From: Magnetococcales bacterium
GTDB taxonomy: Bacteria; Pseudomonadota; Magnetococcia; Magnetococcales; JADGBX01
Length of the DNA stretch: 45,937 bases
Reading direction: 5' to 3'
Assembly: GCA_015231265.1 (NCBI GenBank)
Contig: JADGBX010000008.1
Location: 1-45,937 of the forward strand
This document shows, piece after piece, positions 5,674 through 14,361 of this stretch. The notes under the pieces were generated by a model, which saw only the letters and a list, made by a program, of their open reading frames with translations, was not told the DNA's origin and did not search any database. Each line of letters opens with the position of its first letter. The stretch's first letter is position 1. Made by a program: the position numbers and the translations under genes.

Positions 5674-7446
5674 CTATTCACTGGTATTTCCGTGTTCATG
5701 ACAGAGGCTGAATGATGGATCAACCACCTCCGATTCGATTCCGGAACAGTCTACCACGGTGTGGAACAGGTGGGCGTGATTGATGGGCTGTTTCTGGCGG
5801 TTTCGCATGAGGGCCAACCCCTCTGCATTGGCCTGTTGGAACCGCTGCGATGCCCAGACAATCATAGGAACACGATACTCCACAGGTGCGTTGTTGCCGT
5901 GGAGATAGAGTCCGTTTTCCCCGAGAGATTCGGCATGATCCGAGAGATAGATCACCAGAGCGTTACGCTGTTCCAAACGCTGGATCACGCTGTCGATGAG
6001 GTAATCTGTATAGACGATCGTGTTGTCGTAGGCGTTGTCTAGACGTCGCTGGGAGCAGCGGCTGACCGCCCCTTTGCAGACTGGGGAAAATCGTTGAAAA
6101 CTCTTAGGGTATCGCTGCGTATAGCGCCAGTGGCTGCCTTTGCCGTGCAGCATGATGAGTGAACGTCCGGGATGCTTCTTCAGAAACCGATCCAACACCG
6201 GCAGCATCTCCTCATCCCAGGTGGGGTGGTCCTTGGTTTCCCACGATATTGGATTGTGGAACCAGGAGAATCCCACCCCGTACATCAAATGCGTTGTCGG
6301 TGAATTGGCCCGATTGAATACCGGATTGACCGAAATCCAAGCCGTCTCAAACCCGTGCTTGGCAAACAGCGGAATGAAGGAGCTTTCCCGGGCAACCAGT
6401 TGCATCCGTTCATCATACCCCTCTTCCAGTTCGGAGAGAGGAAGGGTTTCTGCCGTATCGCGGGTCAGCATGCACGGGATGGCGATGAATGTGAGCGTCG
6501 CGCAGGCCGTGACATCCGGATAGACGATCAGCTCCGGACGCTGCATGAGGCGCGGTGTGGTGGGGCGATGGTAACCGGCGATTTGAAATCGATCCGACCG
6601 GGCTGCCTCGCCGATGATTACGACAACGACGAGATCCTCTTTCCCCTCAGCATGAAAATGGGAAGGTAAGGTGGAGAGATCATGGAGCTTGGCGTTCCTA
6701 CGTTCCAACCAGCGACTCCAGCTTATGGTGTCGCCAATCAAGCCTAGGATACGGAACGGCTCCCGTTCGAACAGTTCACCCTCAGAGATTCTGTTGAAGA
6801 GGTCGGAAGTCTGCCACGTGACAGTCAGAACCGCCACCACACCGACTGCAATCCGTCGTTGATGATTTCGGTCCGGAAAACGACTCAGGAGCGCCGCCAA
6901 AAGCAGCAGTAGAACCACCCATGGAGAGTAGCGGGCATATCCATCCAGAAAGTCACGGAAGCTCTCCCACGACACCCAGAACAGCCCCCCTGCCACCACG
7001 ACCACCGACCACCGAAAAGAGCGTTGCGTCACGCCCACTTTCTCACGTTGGGCCATAACGAAGATGGTGAGTGCCATGATAACGGCAACGGCCAACCATT
7101 GGGGCAGAACTCCATCGATGAATTCCGAAGATTCACTTAGGGTGGTTTCAAATACGGCTGCCAGGATACGGGTGGTCAGGTGTAGTGAGTAGAATGCTCG
7201 ATAGTAGAGCACCGTTGCCCCAAACACTGCTAGAGTCACCAACACCCCTAGAAACAGCCACCACCAAGCACTTGCCACCACCAAAATCACAGTCAAAACC
7301 GATACCGCTATCAGCAACTCGGGCAGAAGTTCCAGATCATAGTTCGAATGAGAAGTGAGAAATGCTGTCAGATCGAGGGCATTGAGGCATGGAACGACCA
7401 CCAATGCTACACAGACACAGTAGATGAGTGTCGTCCAGAAACGCAT
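5674..7446 (-). CDS. EptA/MCR-like phosphoethanolamine transferase
   Basis: This 590-aa inner-membrane protein should transfer phosphoethanolamine from phosphatidylethanolamine to a periplasmic acceptor such as lipid A, a core sugar or another surface glycan. Hydrophobic segments fill residues ~1-230, followed by a soluble alkaline-phosphatase-fold domain. Landmarks match EptA/MCR: GEAARSDR (E280), a C315-x3-T319-x5-C325 segment holding the expected threonine nucleophile between two cysteines, LHGKGSHW (H434-H439), YDNTIVYTDY, LSDHAESLGENGLYLHG (D503, H504, H516). All key residues look present, so it is likely active. The start ATG at 7446 is the only good choice. It is set off from the glycan cluster by the repeat at 7534-7567, so it may have arrived separately. 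Activity of this type often lowers sensitivity to cationic peptides, but the acceptor is unknown. Confidence 0.88.
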   Translation of the reverse strand: MRFWTTLIYCVCVALVVVPCLNALDLTAFLTSHSNYDLELLPELLIAVSVLTVILVVASAWWWLFLGVLVTLAVFGATVLYYRAFYSLHLTTRILAAVFETTLSESSEFIDGVLPQWLAVAVIMALTIFVMAQREKVGVTQRSFRWSVVVVAGGLFWVSWESFRDFLDGYARYSPWVVLLLLLAALLSRFPDRNHQRRIAVGVVAVLTVTWQTSDLFNRISEGELFEREPFRILGLIGDTISWSRWLERRNAKLHDLSTLPSHFHAEGKEDLVVVVIIGEAARSDRFQIAGYHRPTTPRLMQRPELIVYPDVTACATLTFIAIPCMLTRDTAETLPLSELEEGYDERMQLVARESSFIPLFAKHGFETAWISVNPVFNRANSPTTHLMYGVGFSWFHNPISWETKDHPTWDEEMLPVLDRFLKKHPGRSLIMLHGKGSHWRYTQRYPKSFQRFSPVCKGAVSRCSQRRLDNAYDNTIVYTDYLIDSVIQRLEQRNALVIYLSDHAESLGENGLYLHGNNAPVEYRVPMIVWASQRFQQANAEGLALMRNRQKQPINHAHLFHTVVDCSGIESEVVDPSFSLCHEHGNTSE

Positions 7447-7533
7447 TTAACTCTATTCCCTTTCCTTCATCCATAAGGATATTCTGACACTATTCAAACA
7501 CTGGCGCACCTTCCACTCTACGGCGTATAGCTA

Positions 7534-7567
7534 TGAAGTGCCGAGTGATTTTATTCCGACTATGAGC
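7534..7567 (+). repeat. Recombination-like motif copy 1 (glycan-region left edge)
   Basis: TGAAGTGCCGAGTGATTTTATTCCGACTATGAGC matches 45431-45464 at 31 of 34 positions by eye. It overlaps the stop codon (CTA on the plus strand at 7560-7562) of the next leftward gene. Related 17-bp cores lie at 38114 and 45471, each 33 bp beyond an integrase stop codon. It may be an attachment-site remnant or a boundary of recombined blocks. Confidence 0.55.
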
Positions 7568-8360
7568 GCTTCTCTCTTCCGATATTATTGGGACCAAACC
7601 CCAATAGAGCCCACTGTCCCAAGAAGGAACGAAGTATGAGAACAGTTCCGGACATCTCCAAAAACTCTTCAATGGCCCGGACCAGATGTTGGATGGCATT
7701 ACGACCTGGAAGATTGAACTCCATAGCGATGATTCCGTAGACACGACGCTGTTCTTCAAGCCCATCCACATAGTCCAGTATGATCGCTTGAGTGAAGAGT
7801 CCCAGCCCGGCAAGAAACAGAAACAGAAGAGACTTTGACTGAAAAGACCGAATTAAAAAAAGAACCATAATAACAGCTATCAGGATGAAGAAGGGCAAGA
7901 CGACAATCTGCCAGTTCCAACTAGGAAAAGCACTGACCATGGAGGTGATGAAAGTGGCCTCTCCCTGCTCCTTGAGGATATCACCCACGACCTGACCAAC
8001 TCGTTCATGAAAACGGGAAGCATCATCCATGGATAGAAAGAGGAAAAAGAGACCGATCAACAACCAAGCACTGCGTTCGACACTCTGTTGATGAAGTCGA
8101 TCCTCCAACCTGATCTGGAACGCCACGAGTGCACAGAACAGGAACAGCAGCGAAGAGAACCATGTTGGAATATTTCCCTCACGGGTGATATCGATCAACT
8201 GTCGTATATCATGAGGCAGTCTCGGCCATGCAAAGTAGAGCCATAGATCCAGAAACAGGATTCCAATAGACAGCAAGAACAGTAGTATCGTCAGACGATC
8301 GATGGAGATACCGAACACAACGGAGTGTCGTTGTTGTTGTTCGACCTGACGATCATTCAT
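7560..8360 (-). CDS. Uncharacterised six-helix membrane protein
   Basis: This 266-aa protein (a GTG start at 8372 would add four residues) has about six hydrophobic segments, near residues 20-42, 62-83, 96-112, 148-170, 176-197 and 236-256. The loop after helix 3 carries SMDDASRFHERVG and the loop before the last helix carries RAIEEFLEMSG. Acidic-pair and His-Glu motifs at membrane edges are typical of an unnamed family of polytopic proteins found near glycan genes. I cannot give a function. It follows the next gene by 27 nt on the same strand and is probably co-transcribed with it. Its last codon and stop lie in the repeat at 7534-7567, so the C-terminus may have been altered by recombination. 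No good Shine-Dalgarno decides the start. Confidence 0.7.
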   Translation of the reverse strand: MNDRQVEQQQRHSVVFGISIDRLTILLFLLSIGILFLDLWLYFAWPRLPHDIRQLIDITREGNIPTWFSSLLFLFCALVAFQIRLEDRLHQQSVERSAWLLIGLFFLFLSMDDASRFHERVGQVVGDILKEQGEATFITSMVSAFPSWNWQIVVLPFFILIAVIMVLFLIRSFQSKSLLFLFLAGLGLFTQAIILDYVDGLEEQRRVYGIIAMEFNLPGRNAIQHLVRAIEEFLEMSGTVLILRSFLGQWALLGFGPNNIGREKRS

Positions 8361-8387
8361 TGTTCGCACCACTCGGTTGCTGACAAA

Positions 8388-9551
8388 CTATGAATATAAT
8401 GAGGACATTCTATTGTCCCCATTACAGAAGAATTTCATGCGCACACCGACTTCAATAGACATAACCATAAAACCAAGAGCGATGAAACACTCCTTGTATT
8501 CACGAATATTTGACACCCGCCAGAACTGCTCCCCCAACATCAACCACGACACCTGACAGAACAGAAAGACACCCAGGATAGCCATGGAGATCCATCTCTC
8601 TCTCTTCGGATGACTGCTTCCTATCTGCTCGACTAAAATGAAGAGACTGATATAAAGAGCCAATTGAGCATGAACCGCATTCCAGAGATCGTAATTGAAA
8701 CAAACAACAACAAGACCAGCCGACTGAGAAGCGCGACCAGGAACGAAGAATTGAAACGCACGCAGGCGACGTAATCCAGGTTGCATCTCGACACAAAAAG
8801 GGGCCATGACCAAAACAACAAAGGCAAGAGAGTAGAACAGAGAGTCAGCACGCTCTGGAAAAAAAGCGTGAATGCTGATCTCCACAGTAGCACTGTTCAA
8901 AAATGGACCAAAAGGACGTATACCAAGAAGATGTTGGAACCAGGATAACTCCTCCAGCATGGCAAGAAAGGAGAAAGTGCACAGGCCTATGAGTATTATC
9001 GTACTCCCTCTACCGGGTGACCTGCCACACTCCAGCATGTTGATTAATGTTCCAAGAGTGAGCAGAGCAGAGATAAACCACAAGAGAGCCGATAGATTTT
9101 CCACAAACCCATTTTCCCAAGAGAGTGCGTAAAAATAGACGGGGCTGTGCATCATGACCATCACACACGCTACCGCACCTCCCAAAATCAGGATAGTAAC
9201 CAACTGGGTAACAGGTATGCCCCATGTTGATCTGGTTGGGGTTTTGGAATGTTCCCATGAAAAAAGTCCCCACTCCTGCCTGCGGATTCGCAACTGATCT
9301 CCGCTCCACAAACGCTGTTCCGGGGTACAAAAAGCCACACATCCTTTGACGATAAAATAACTTATCACTATCAATACGACTGACCGAAACAGAGAGAGCG
9401 GTTCGAAACGAGGCAGTCGTTCTGGTTCCCACCAGGCATGACCACCAAAACTACCGTCCAGGAGCATGACTGCATACAATCCTGCTGCTGCACCAAAGAA
9501 CCAAAATACCGGTCGAGGTTTGGAACGACACATCATCAACGCACTATCCAC
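8388..9551 (-). CDS. Uncharacterised polytopic membrane protein (EELSWFQ family)
   Basis: This 387-aa protein has about nine or ten hydrophobic segments. It shares a signature with the divergent neighbour at 9626-10756: NGFVENLSA (~148-155), then MLEELSWFQHLLGI (198-211) and EISIHAFF (224-231). The Glu-Glu, Trp and His residues sit at the end of a membrane helix and in the following loop, as if forming a site. The family is common near surface-glycan genes, but I know no established function. The start at 9551 is only 74 bp from the likely start of its paralogue on the other strand, so a compact divergent promoter is implied. Codons 6 and 7 (ATG ATG) are alternative starts. Confidence 0.75.
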   Translation of the reverse strand: MDSALMMCRSKPRPVFWFFGAAAGLYAVMLLDGSFGGHAWWEPERLPRFEPLSLFRSVVLIVISYFIVKGCVAFCTPEQRLWSGDQLRIRRQEWGLFSWEHSKTPTRSTWGIPVTQLVTILILGGAVACVMVMMHSPVYFYALSWENGFVENLSALLWFISALLTLGTLINMLECGRSPGRGSTIILIGLCTFSFLAMLEELSWFQHLLGIRPFGPFLNSATVEISIHAFFPERADSLFYSLAFVVLVMAPFCVEMQPGLRRLRAFQFFVPGRASQSAGLVVVCFNYDLWNAVHAQLALYISLFILVEQIGSSHPKRERWISMAILGVFLFCQVSWLMLGEQFWRVSNIREYKECFIALGFMVMSIEVGVRMKFFCNGDNRMSSLYS

Positions 9552-9625
9552 TGTGAATTGTCGGGGTGTATGATCAGAGGGTTACGTGCCCCTCTCTGAA
9601 AACCTTGAACAAGGGCTCCCCAATA

Positions 9626-10756
9626 ATGACGAGCTCATCTCCATGGCCACACATATGTTTGATCTCTGCGTTTCTTGCCCTATGCACGGCATTCAGTATC
9701 AATCATATTCATCTGGGATTTATCTGGGCCGAGGACCATGAACCACTCTTTGATACCATTTACATCGTACGATCTCTATTGATGGTGGTGGCAGGTGGCT
9801 GTTTCACAACAGTTCTTGCGTACTGGAGTTTCCAGTACGAACACGATCATACGCATCTTGTCTCTGATCAGAACAGCTGGTTGGCGTGGGGAGTGCTGCG
9901 ATGGACGCCTTCACACTATTCAACACTCTCGCCCGTTTCTCTGCCGGTCAAATGGGTGTTCACACTTCTAGTGTGGGGGTTTTTTGTAGCTCTTGTTTAC
10001 CAGTTTCTACACGATCCGCGCACATTTTCTCACAACTCTTTAGAAGATCGCTTCATTGAGAATATCTCTGCCGGTCTCTGTTTTACGACAGCGCTCATTC
10101 ACTTCATGTTGGCCAAGAGGCAATTCACCTCCTCTGCACGCACTCTATTCCTGCTCTTTTCCGTGGTGATGTTTCTAATCGGAATGGAGGAGATCTCCTG
10201 GTTTCAACGTATTCTCGACGTTGAGACACCTGAATTGTTCAGCAGTAACATGCAGAACGAAATGAATATTCACAACTTCTACACCACTACGTCAGAGTAT
10301 CTTTACTATACCGGGGCCTTTGTTTCTCTGGTTCTACTACCATTCGTGGCCGATGGTATACGTGGACGATATCCAAACGGTTTGATCTCTTGTGTTCTTC
10401 CAGACCGATTTATTTTGTCGCTGGGTGTGATTTCTCTCCAGTTAAACTATGATACATGGAATGCTCTGATCACCCAATTCTGTAGTTTCAGCGGTCTGTT
10501 CATCATTCTGTACTGGCTGAGAACCGCTCGTGGCACTCCTGAGAAGATCGCAATACTCTTCATAATGCTCGGCATGGTTACCGCCCAGGTTCTGTTTCTG
10601 ATCCATGGTCACACCCTGCACTGGATCTCGGTTTTGACCGAGTATAAGGAGCTGTTTATCACTGTCGGTCTGTTGTTCCATGCCCTGAACCTGGTTGGTA
10701 GAAACACGTCAGAGAAGCAGCCCTTTTCGGAGTTCCGAGAGAGTATCCGGTCGTGA
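9626..10756 (+). CDS. Uncharacterised polytopic membrane protein, paralogue of the divergent neighbour
   Basis: This 376-aa protein (an upstream in-frame ATG at 9566 would add 20 polar residues) has about nine hydrophobic segments. Motifs LEDRFIENISA (139-149), GMEEISWFQRIL (186-197) and NEMNIHNFY (211-219) align with those of the gene at 8388-9551, so the two are diverged paralogues facing away from each other. The Glu-Glu/Trp/Gln and Asn-His residues are the most conserved part. The ATG at 9626 is preferred because hydrophobic sequence begins right after it. The 3' end overlaps the end of the convergent GT2 gene by 48 bp. No function is established. Confidence 0.75.
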   Translation: MTSSSPWPHICLISAFLALCTAFSINHIHLGFIWAEDHEPLFDTIYIVRSLLMVVAGGCFTTVLAYWSFQYEHDHTHLVSDQNSWLAWGVLRWTPSHYSTLSPVSLPVKWVFTLLVWGFFVALVYQFLHDPRTFSHNSLEDRFIENISAGLCFTTALIHFMLAKRQFTSSARTLFLLFSVVMFLIGMEEISWFQRILDVETPELFSSNMQNEMNIHNFYTTTSEYLYYTGAFVSLVLLPFVADGIRGRYPNGLISCVLPDRFILSLGVISLQLNYDTWNALITQFCSFSGLFIILYWLRTARGTPEKIAILFIMLGMVTAQVLFLIHGHTLHWISVLTEYKELFITVGLLFHALNLVGRNTSEKQPFSEFRESIRS

Positions 10757-11710
10757 TGGATGTTCCGACAGTGCGTCACGGACACCGCGAAAAAAGAGTG
10801 CGTCCCGTATTACTCCCGAGAGTGACCGCCAGAACCCATGCCGCCAGCCGAGACGGCGCGCACCTTCCAAAATGGTCCCCGACAACAGGACAATTCCCTC
10901 TCCCATGAGGTTGCGGGGTATGATCACACGTCGCAACAGACGTTTGGCGGTGGTCACGGAATGCCAACGTTTAAGAATCAACGTCTCCGCCTGCTCCTGG
11001 GCTTCCATGACGAAAAGTAGCGCGTAAAAGCCATCCTGCTGGGTATCGTAGAAAAGTTCCGAGATGGTCTTATCGAATGTCTGGTACACCACCGCTTCGG
11101 GTGCGTGCACGATATCGACACCGTGAGAGATCAATGCCCTTCCCAACGCATAATCCTCCGCTCGGCGCAGATCCTCTCGATACCCACCGATTGCAAGAAA
11201 CAGATCGGTTTTCAATGCAATATTGGCCCCGAAGATATCCGTGCATCTGGTCGGACCGGACGTTCTCTCCATTCTATCCTGAATGCTCTTTCCCCACTCT
11301 GCTACAGGATCAGTGACAAAATCAGAGACCACATCGGGATCCAACGGAATGGGACCGATTGAGGCATCGGCCCGTGTCAGAGCGTTCAGATGCGCTTCGA
11401 TGAACGTGGTAGAAGCACGGATGTCGGCATCGGTAAATATCAACATCCGCCCTCCAGCACGTGCAACACCGGCGTTGAGTGCTGAGGCCCGGCCACGATT
11501 CTCCTGGGTGTGTACCGTCAGGGAGTATCCCGTCTTCAGTGATAGCAACGCCTCTTTACTACCATCCGTGGAACCATCCAACACCACGATGACTTCGAAT
11601 CGATCCACCGGCCAACTCTGTCCTTCCAAGCTCTTCAGACACTCCAACAACAGCAGGCGATTGTTATACGAGGGGATGACTACCGATGCATCGTATTCGA
11701 CAGGGTGCAT
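10709..11710 (-). CDS. Family 2 glycosyltransferase
   Basis: This 333-aa cytoplasmic-side enzyme has a GT-A fold: VVIPSYNN (10-17), VVLDGSTDGS (42-51), NRGRASALNAG (71-81), the metal-binding DAD (94-96) in a FTDADI context, and a RRAEDYALGRAL acceptor/base motif (~180). The nucleotide-sugar donor and acceptor are unknown. A basic, helical C-terminus (RWHSVTTAKRLLRRVIIPRN) may dock on the membrane. It is transcribed alone, divergent from the methyltransferase at 11859, and its 3' end overlaps the membrane-protein gene at 9626-10756 tail to tail. Confidence 0.85.
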   Translation of the reverse strand: MHPVEYDASVVIPSYNNRLLLLECLKSLEGQSWPVDRFEVIVVLDGSTDGSKEALLSLKTGYSLTVHTQENRGRASALNAGVARAGGRMLIFTDADIRASTTFIEAHLNALTRADASIGPIPLDPDVVSDFVTDPVAEWGKSIQDRMERTSGPTRCTDIFGANIALKTDLFLAIGGYREDLRRAEDYALGRALISHGVDIVHAPEAVVYQTFDKTISELFYDTQQDGFYALLFVMEAQEQAETLILKRWHSVTTAKRLLRRVIIPRNLMGEGIVLLSGTILEGARRLGWRHGFWRSLSGVIRDALFFRGVRDALSEHPSRPDTLSELRKGLLL

Positions 11711-11858
11711 GGCTGTTCAATTCTGATAAAATCGTTATGATTAAAGATGAAGTAGTCGGTAGATTCCAACATGATCCGATCTTGATATCTCCACCCCGGT
11801 TCGTCAATGGAGTGGCCGCACCGATCACAGTCTGACAAGGAGAGTGAGCGAAAAGATC

Positions 11859-12578
11859 ATGGATCAGAAAGACGAGATAGAGAAGACCAATCGCCTGTTC
11901 TACAATTGCCGACAGACGGTTGCTCATTACCGCAACGAAGATCAATTGAGTAACAAGGAGGAACGCGCCTTTCGGCACATTCCTGCCACCGCAACAATCC
12001 TCGACCTGGGATGTGGCACTGGAAGGACGACAACCCATCTGTATAGCAGAAACTACTCGGTAATAGGGGTCGACTATGCACATGCCATGACACACTCTGC
12101 GTCTGAACGACTGCCCGATGTGCCATTCTGCACTGCCGATGCCAAAACACTCTGCTTTCGAGACGACTCCTTCGATGTGGTGCTCTTTTCCTTCAATGGT
12201 ATCGACTACATCCACCCCTATTCCGCACGTCTGGCCGCTCTGCGTGAGATATGGCGCGTCCTCAAGCCTGATGGCTTATTCATCTTCAGCACCCACAACA
12301 ACTGCTTTCCCCGCAGCCGGGACGGGATCCGGCCTTTTTTCAAGACGCTTCTCAAGGGAAAACGGGAAACGATCATGCAGGATGATCACTACAAATGGGG
12401 ACGAACCACCATTCGTTTGACTACGCCTGCCATTCAAGTGAATGAGCTTCGTGACGCAGGGTTTCGGATGAAAGAGCTCGTCAGCAGAAAACGGTTGATG
12501 GCACTCAAGTCTTATCCCTTGCTCGGTCTGCTTGATGATTTCTGTTACTACGTCTGCACCCCTCGGAATAGGTCATGA
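11859..12578 (+). CDS. Class I SAM-dependent methyltransferase, first gene of the long glycan run
   Basis: This 239-aa protein carries the SAM-binding motif I ILDLGCGTGRTT (47-58), an acidic motif (VIGVDYA), FRDDSFDVVLFSFNGIDYI and WRVLKPDGLFIFSTHN. It belongs to the Methyltransf_11/25-like group, which methylates small molecules, lipids or sugars. A GTG at 11844 would add five residues but stands only one nt from AAGGAG, while the ATG at 11859 is 16 nt away; the start is uncertain. The stop overlaps the next start by 4 nt. It opens a run of closely packed plus-strand genes reaching 29777. Methylation of a glycan residue or chain end is a reasonable guess from context. Confidence 0.82.
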   Translation: MDQKDEIEKTNRLFYNCRQTVAHYRNEDQLSNKEERAFRHIPATATILDLGCGTGRTTTHLYSRNYSVIGVDYAHAMTHSASERLPDVPFCTADAKTLCFRDDSFDVVLFSFNGIDYIHPYSARLAALREIWRVLKPDGLFIFSTHNNCFPRSRDGIRPFFKTLLKGKRETIMQDDHYKWGRTTIRLTTPAIQVNELRDAGFRMKELVSRKRLMALKSYPLLGLLDDFCYYVCTPRNRS

Positions 12579-13492
12579 GCTCCCGCCCGGACAGTGTCAT
12601 AACTCCGGAGGCCGACTCTATCCGCATCGTGACCCTGATACTCTATGCCGGTCGCAGCCACTGTCTGATGAAATCACTGCACGCCATCACCACCACCGCG
12701 ATCCGCAACGCTCCCATTGTGCTGGTCAACAGCGCCCCGAATCCTCTTCTGCCGCATGAAATTACGCAACTTGGGCTCACCCTGATCACGATAACCCTTC
12801 CCAGCAGCACCGGGGTAAGCAGTTGTCGAAAAGTTGGATTGCAGAGGTGTTTAGAGATCAACCCTGCATTCATTTTACAGTTGGACGATGATATTATTCT
12901 ACAATCCGAGTGCCCGGAACGGCTGCTCCTGGCTATGGAGCAGGACCCCTCCATGGGAGTGGCAGCACCCCTTATCCTGGATCAGAACAGCGACAATGTT
13001 ATCTCTGCAGGCGGTCTCTACATACGCTGTTTCGGACAGCCGATCATGCTGAAACGACCAAGCCCACGCAATCTCGCTCTCGATTATGCCACAGGAGTCA
13101 TCGGACTGATTCGTCGGCAGGCTGTGGAAGAGGTCGGACTCTATGATTCCCGATTCGACCCCTACGCCTTCGAGGATATCGACTACTCCCTTCGCATCCG
13201 AGATGAAGGTTGGTCCATCGTGTTGGTTGACGAGGCGGTGTGTCAGCATATCACCCCGTTCTCCTTCCACAATGAGACGAGGAGCCGCCTCTTCCAAACC
13301 ACCAGCCACCGTCTCCTCTGCGCCTGGAAACATGTTAGTCCGAGAGGCTGCTTTCCTCTGTTTCTGATGTGGTATCTCCTGCGCTGGGTGATCCTGCCCG
13401 TCGTGAAGCATCTTCTACTGGGTCGACCTATTCTGGCTGGTGCCATTCTCAAAGGCGTTCTCAATGGCTGGCACACGGTGAGACAAGCATGA
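12575..13492 (+). CDS. Family 2 glycosyltransferase
   Basis: This 305-aa protein has a GT-A pattern with a DDD motif at 104-106 (LQLDDDIIL), SSCRKVGLQRCLE before it and FDPYAFEDIDYSLRIRDEGW after it (the ED base motif). ATGVIGLIRRQAVEEVGLYD matches the rhamnosyl/galactosyl transferase-like GT2 layout. The N-terminus is somewhat unusual: the expected VDNxS motif is replaced by IVLVNSAPN, so it is a diverged member. It overlaps both neighbours by 4 nt (ATGA), with tight translational coupling to the methyltransferase before and the phosphotransferase-like gene after. Confidence 0.82.
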   Translation: MSSRPDSVITPEADSIRIVTLILYAGRSHCLMKSLHAITTTAIRNAPIVLVNSAPNPLLPHEITQLGLTLITITLPSSTGVSSCRKVGLQRCLEINPAFILQLDDDIILQSECPERLLLAMEQDPSMGVAAPLILDQNSDNVISAGGLYIRCFGQPIMLKRPSPRNLALDYATGVIGLIRRQAVEEVGLYDSRFDPYAFEDIDYSLRIRDEGWSIVLVDEAVCQHITPFSFHNETRSRLFQTTSHRLLCAWKHVSPRGCFPLFLMWYLLRWVILPVVKHLLLGRPILAGAILKGVLNGWHTVRQA

Positions 13493-14361
13493 ATCCCCTG
13501 AAACGTATGGAGAGGGAGATGCCCGCCTTCCGAAAGCGGTGCTGGGACCCTGAAAAGCAGTCCAGCACCTATCGGGAGAATCCTGCCAATTGGGAAGCGC
13601 TCTTCGTTACGCGCAGGATCTCGCCATGGATCACCTATCTTCTGCACACCACATCCATCACGCCCAATCAGGTCACCGCTATGTGGGTGGTGTCCGGGAT
13701 CATTGGAGCTCTCCTGTTGATCCCCGGCCAATACGCCCTCTCCCTGATAGGGATTTTTCTGCTCTGGGTCGCTTGGGTTCTCGACAACGTTGATGGTGAA
13801 CTAGCCCGCGTGAAAGGGATCTTCTCCAGCAGGGGAGATCTCATGGATATGTTGGGTCATCAGATTCACCTGCCCCTGGCCATGGGTTCCCTGACGGCTG
13901 GGGTTGCTCTTCAGAATGGAGAACCGTTCGTTATCCTCTGCGGTATGATCGCAACAGCACTCTCCGGTCCGATCATGGCCTTGCGGAACAACGTTCTGCT
14001 TCTGGCAACGCTCTGTCATTTCGGGCGTACTCTTCCACCTGTCAGGCCCCACCGTAATTCCGAATCGGAGAATCGGTTCAGACCTCCTTCACTGCTAAAA
14101 TCGATGCTCGGTGTCGTCCATACCGATGTGGGTATGTTTTACTTGTTGATCGTAACGGTTCTCTTCTCAATGGAGGCGTTCTATCTGATCTTCTTTGGAA
14201 TGACTCTGGGACCAGCGCTTCTGGTTAAATTCCATACGCGCGCGCGTGAATTGGAGAACCTCTGCCACAATCCGGATCTGATCCATGAAACGACCCGCCC
14301 TGAATGGCTTCCACAGCGCACGGACGACGCCCACCACCAATCGACGGATACACCATCATGA
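13489..14361 (+). CDS. CDP-alcohol phosphotransferase-like membrane enzyme with altered last motif residue
   Basis: This 290-aa membrane protein belongs to the CDP-alcohol phosphatidyltransferase superfamily, which joins a CDP-linked group to an alcohol such as a lipid or polyol. The motif DX2DGX2ARX8GX3DX3D is present as D99, D102, G103, A106, R107, G116, D120, but the last position, normally the catalytic aspartate, is H124 (codon CAT, in DMLGH). The N-terminal ~45 residues are polar; hydrophobic segments surround the motif. The ATG at 13489 overlaps the previous stop (ATGA) and is preferred over further upstream in-frame codons. In glycan loci such enzymes may make a phospho-alcohol decoration or lipid anchor. 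The His could mark a distinct subgroup or an impaired enzyme. Confidence 0.8.
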   Translation: MNPLKRMEREMPAFRKRCWDPEKQSSTYRENPANWEALFVTRRISPWITYLLHTTSITPNQVTAMWVVSGIIGALLLIPGQYALSLIGIFLLWVAWVLDNVDGELARVKGIFSSRGDLMDMLGHQIHLPLAMGSLTAGVALQNGEPFVILCGMIATALSGPIMALRNNVLLLATLCHFGRTLPPVRPHRNSESENRFRPPSLLKSMLGVVHTDVGMFYLLIVTVLFSMEAFYLIFFGMTLGPALLVKFHTRARELENLCHNPDLIHETTRPEWLPQRTDDAHHQSTDTPS

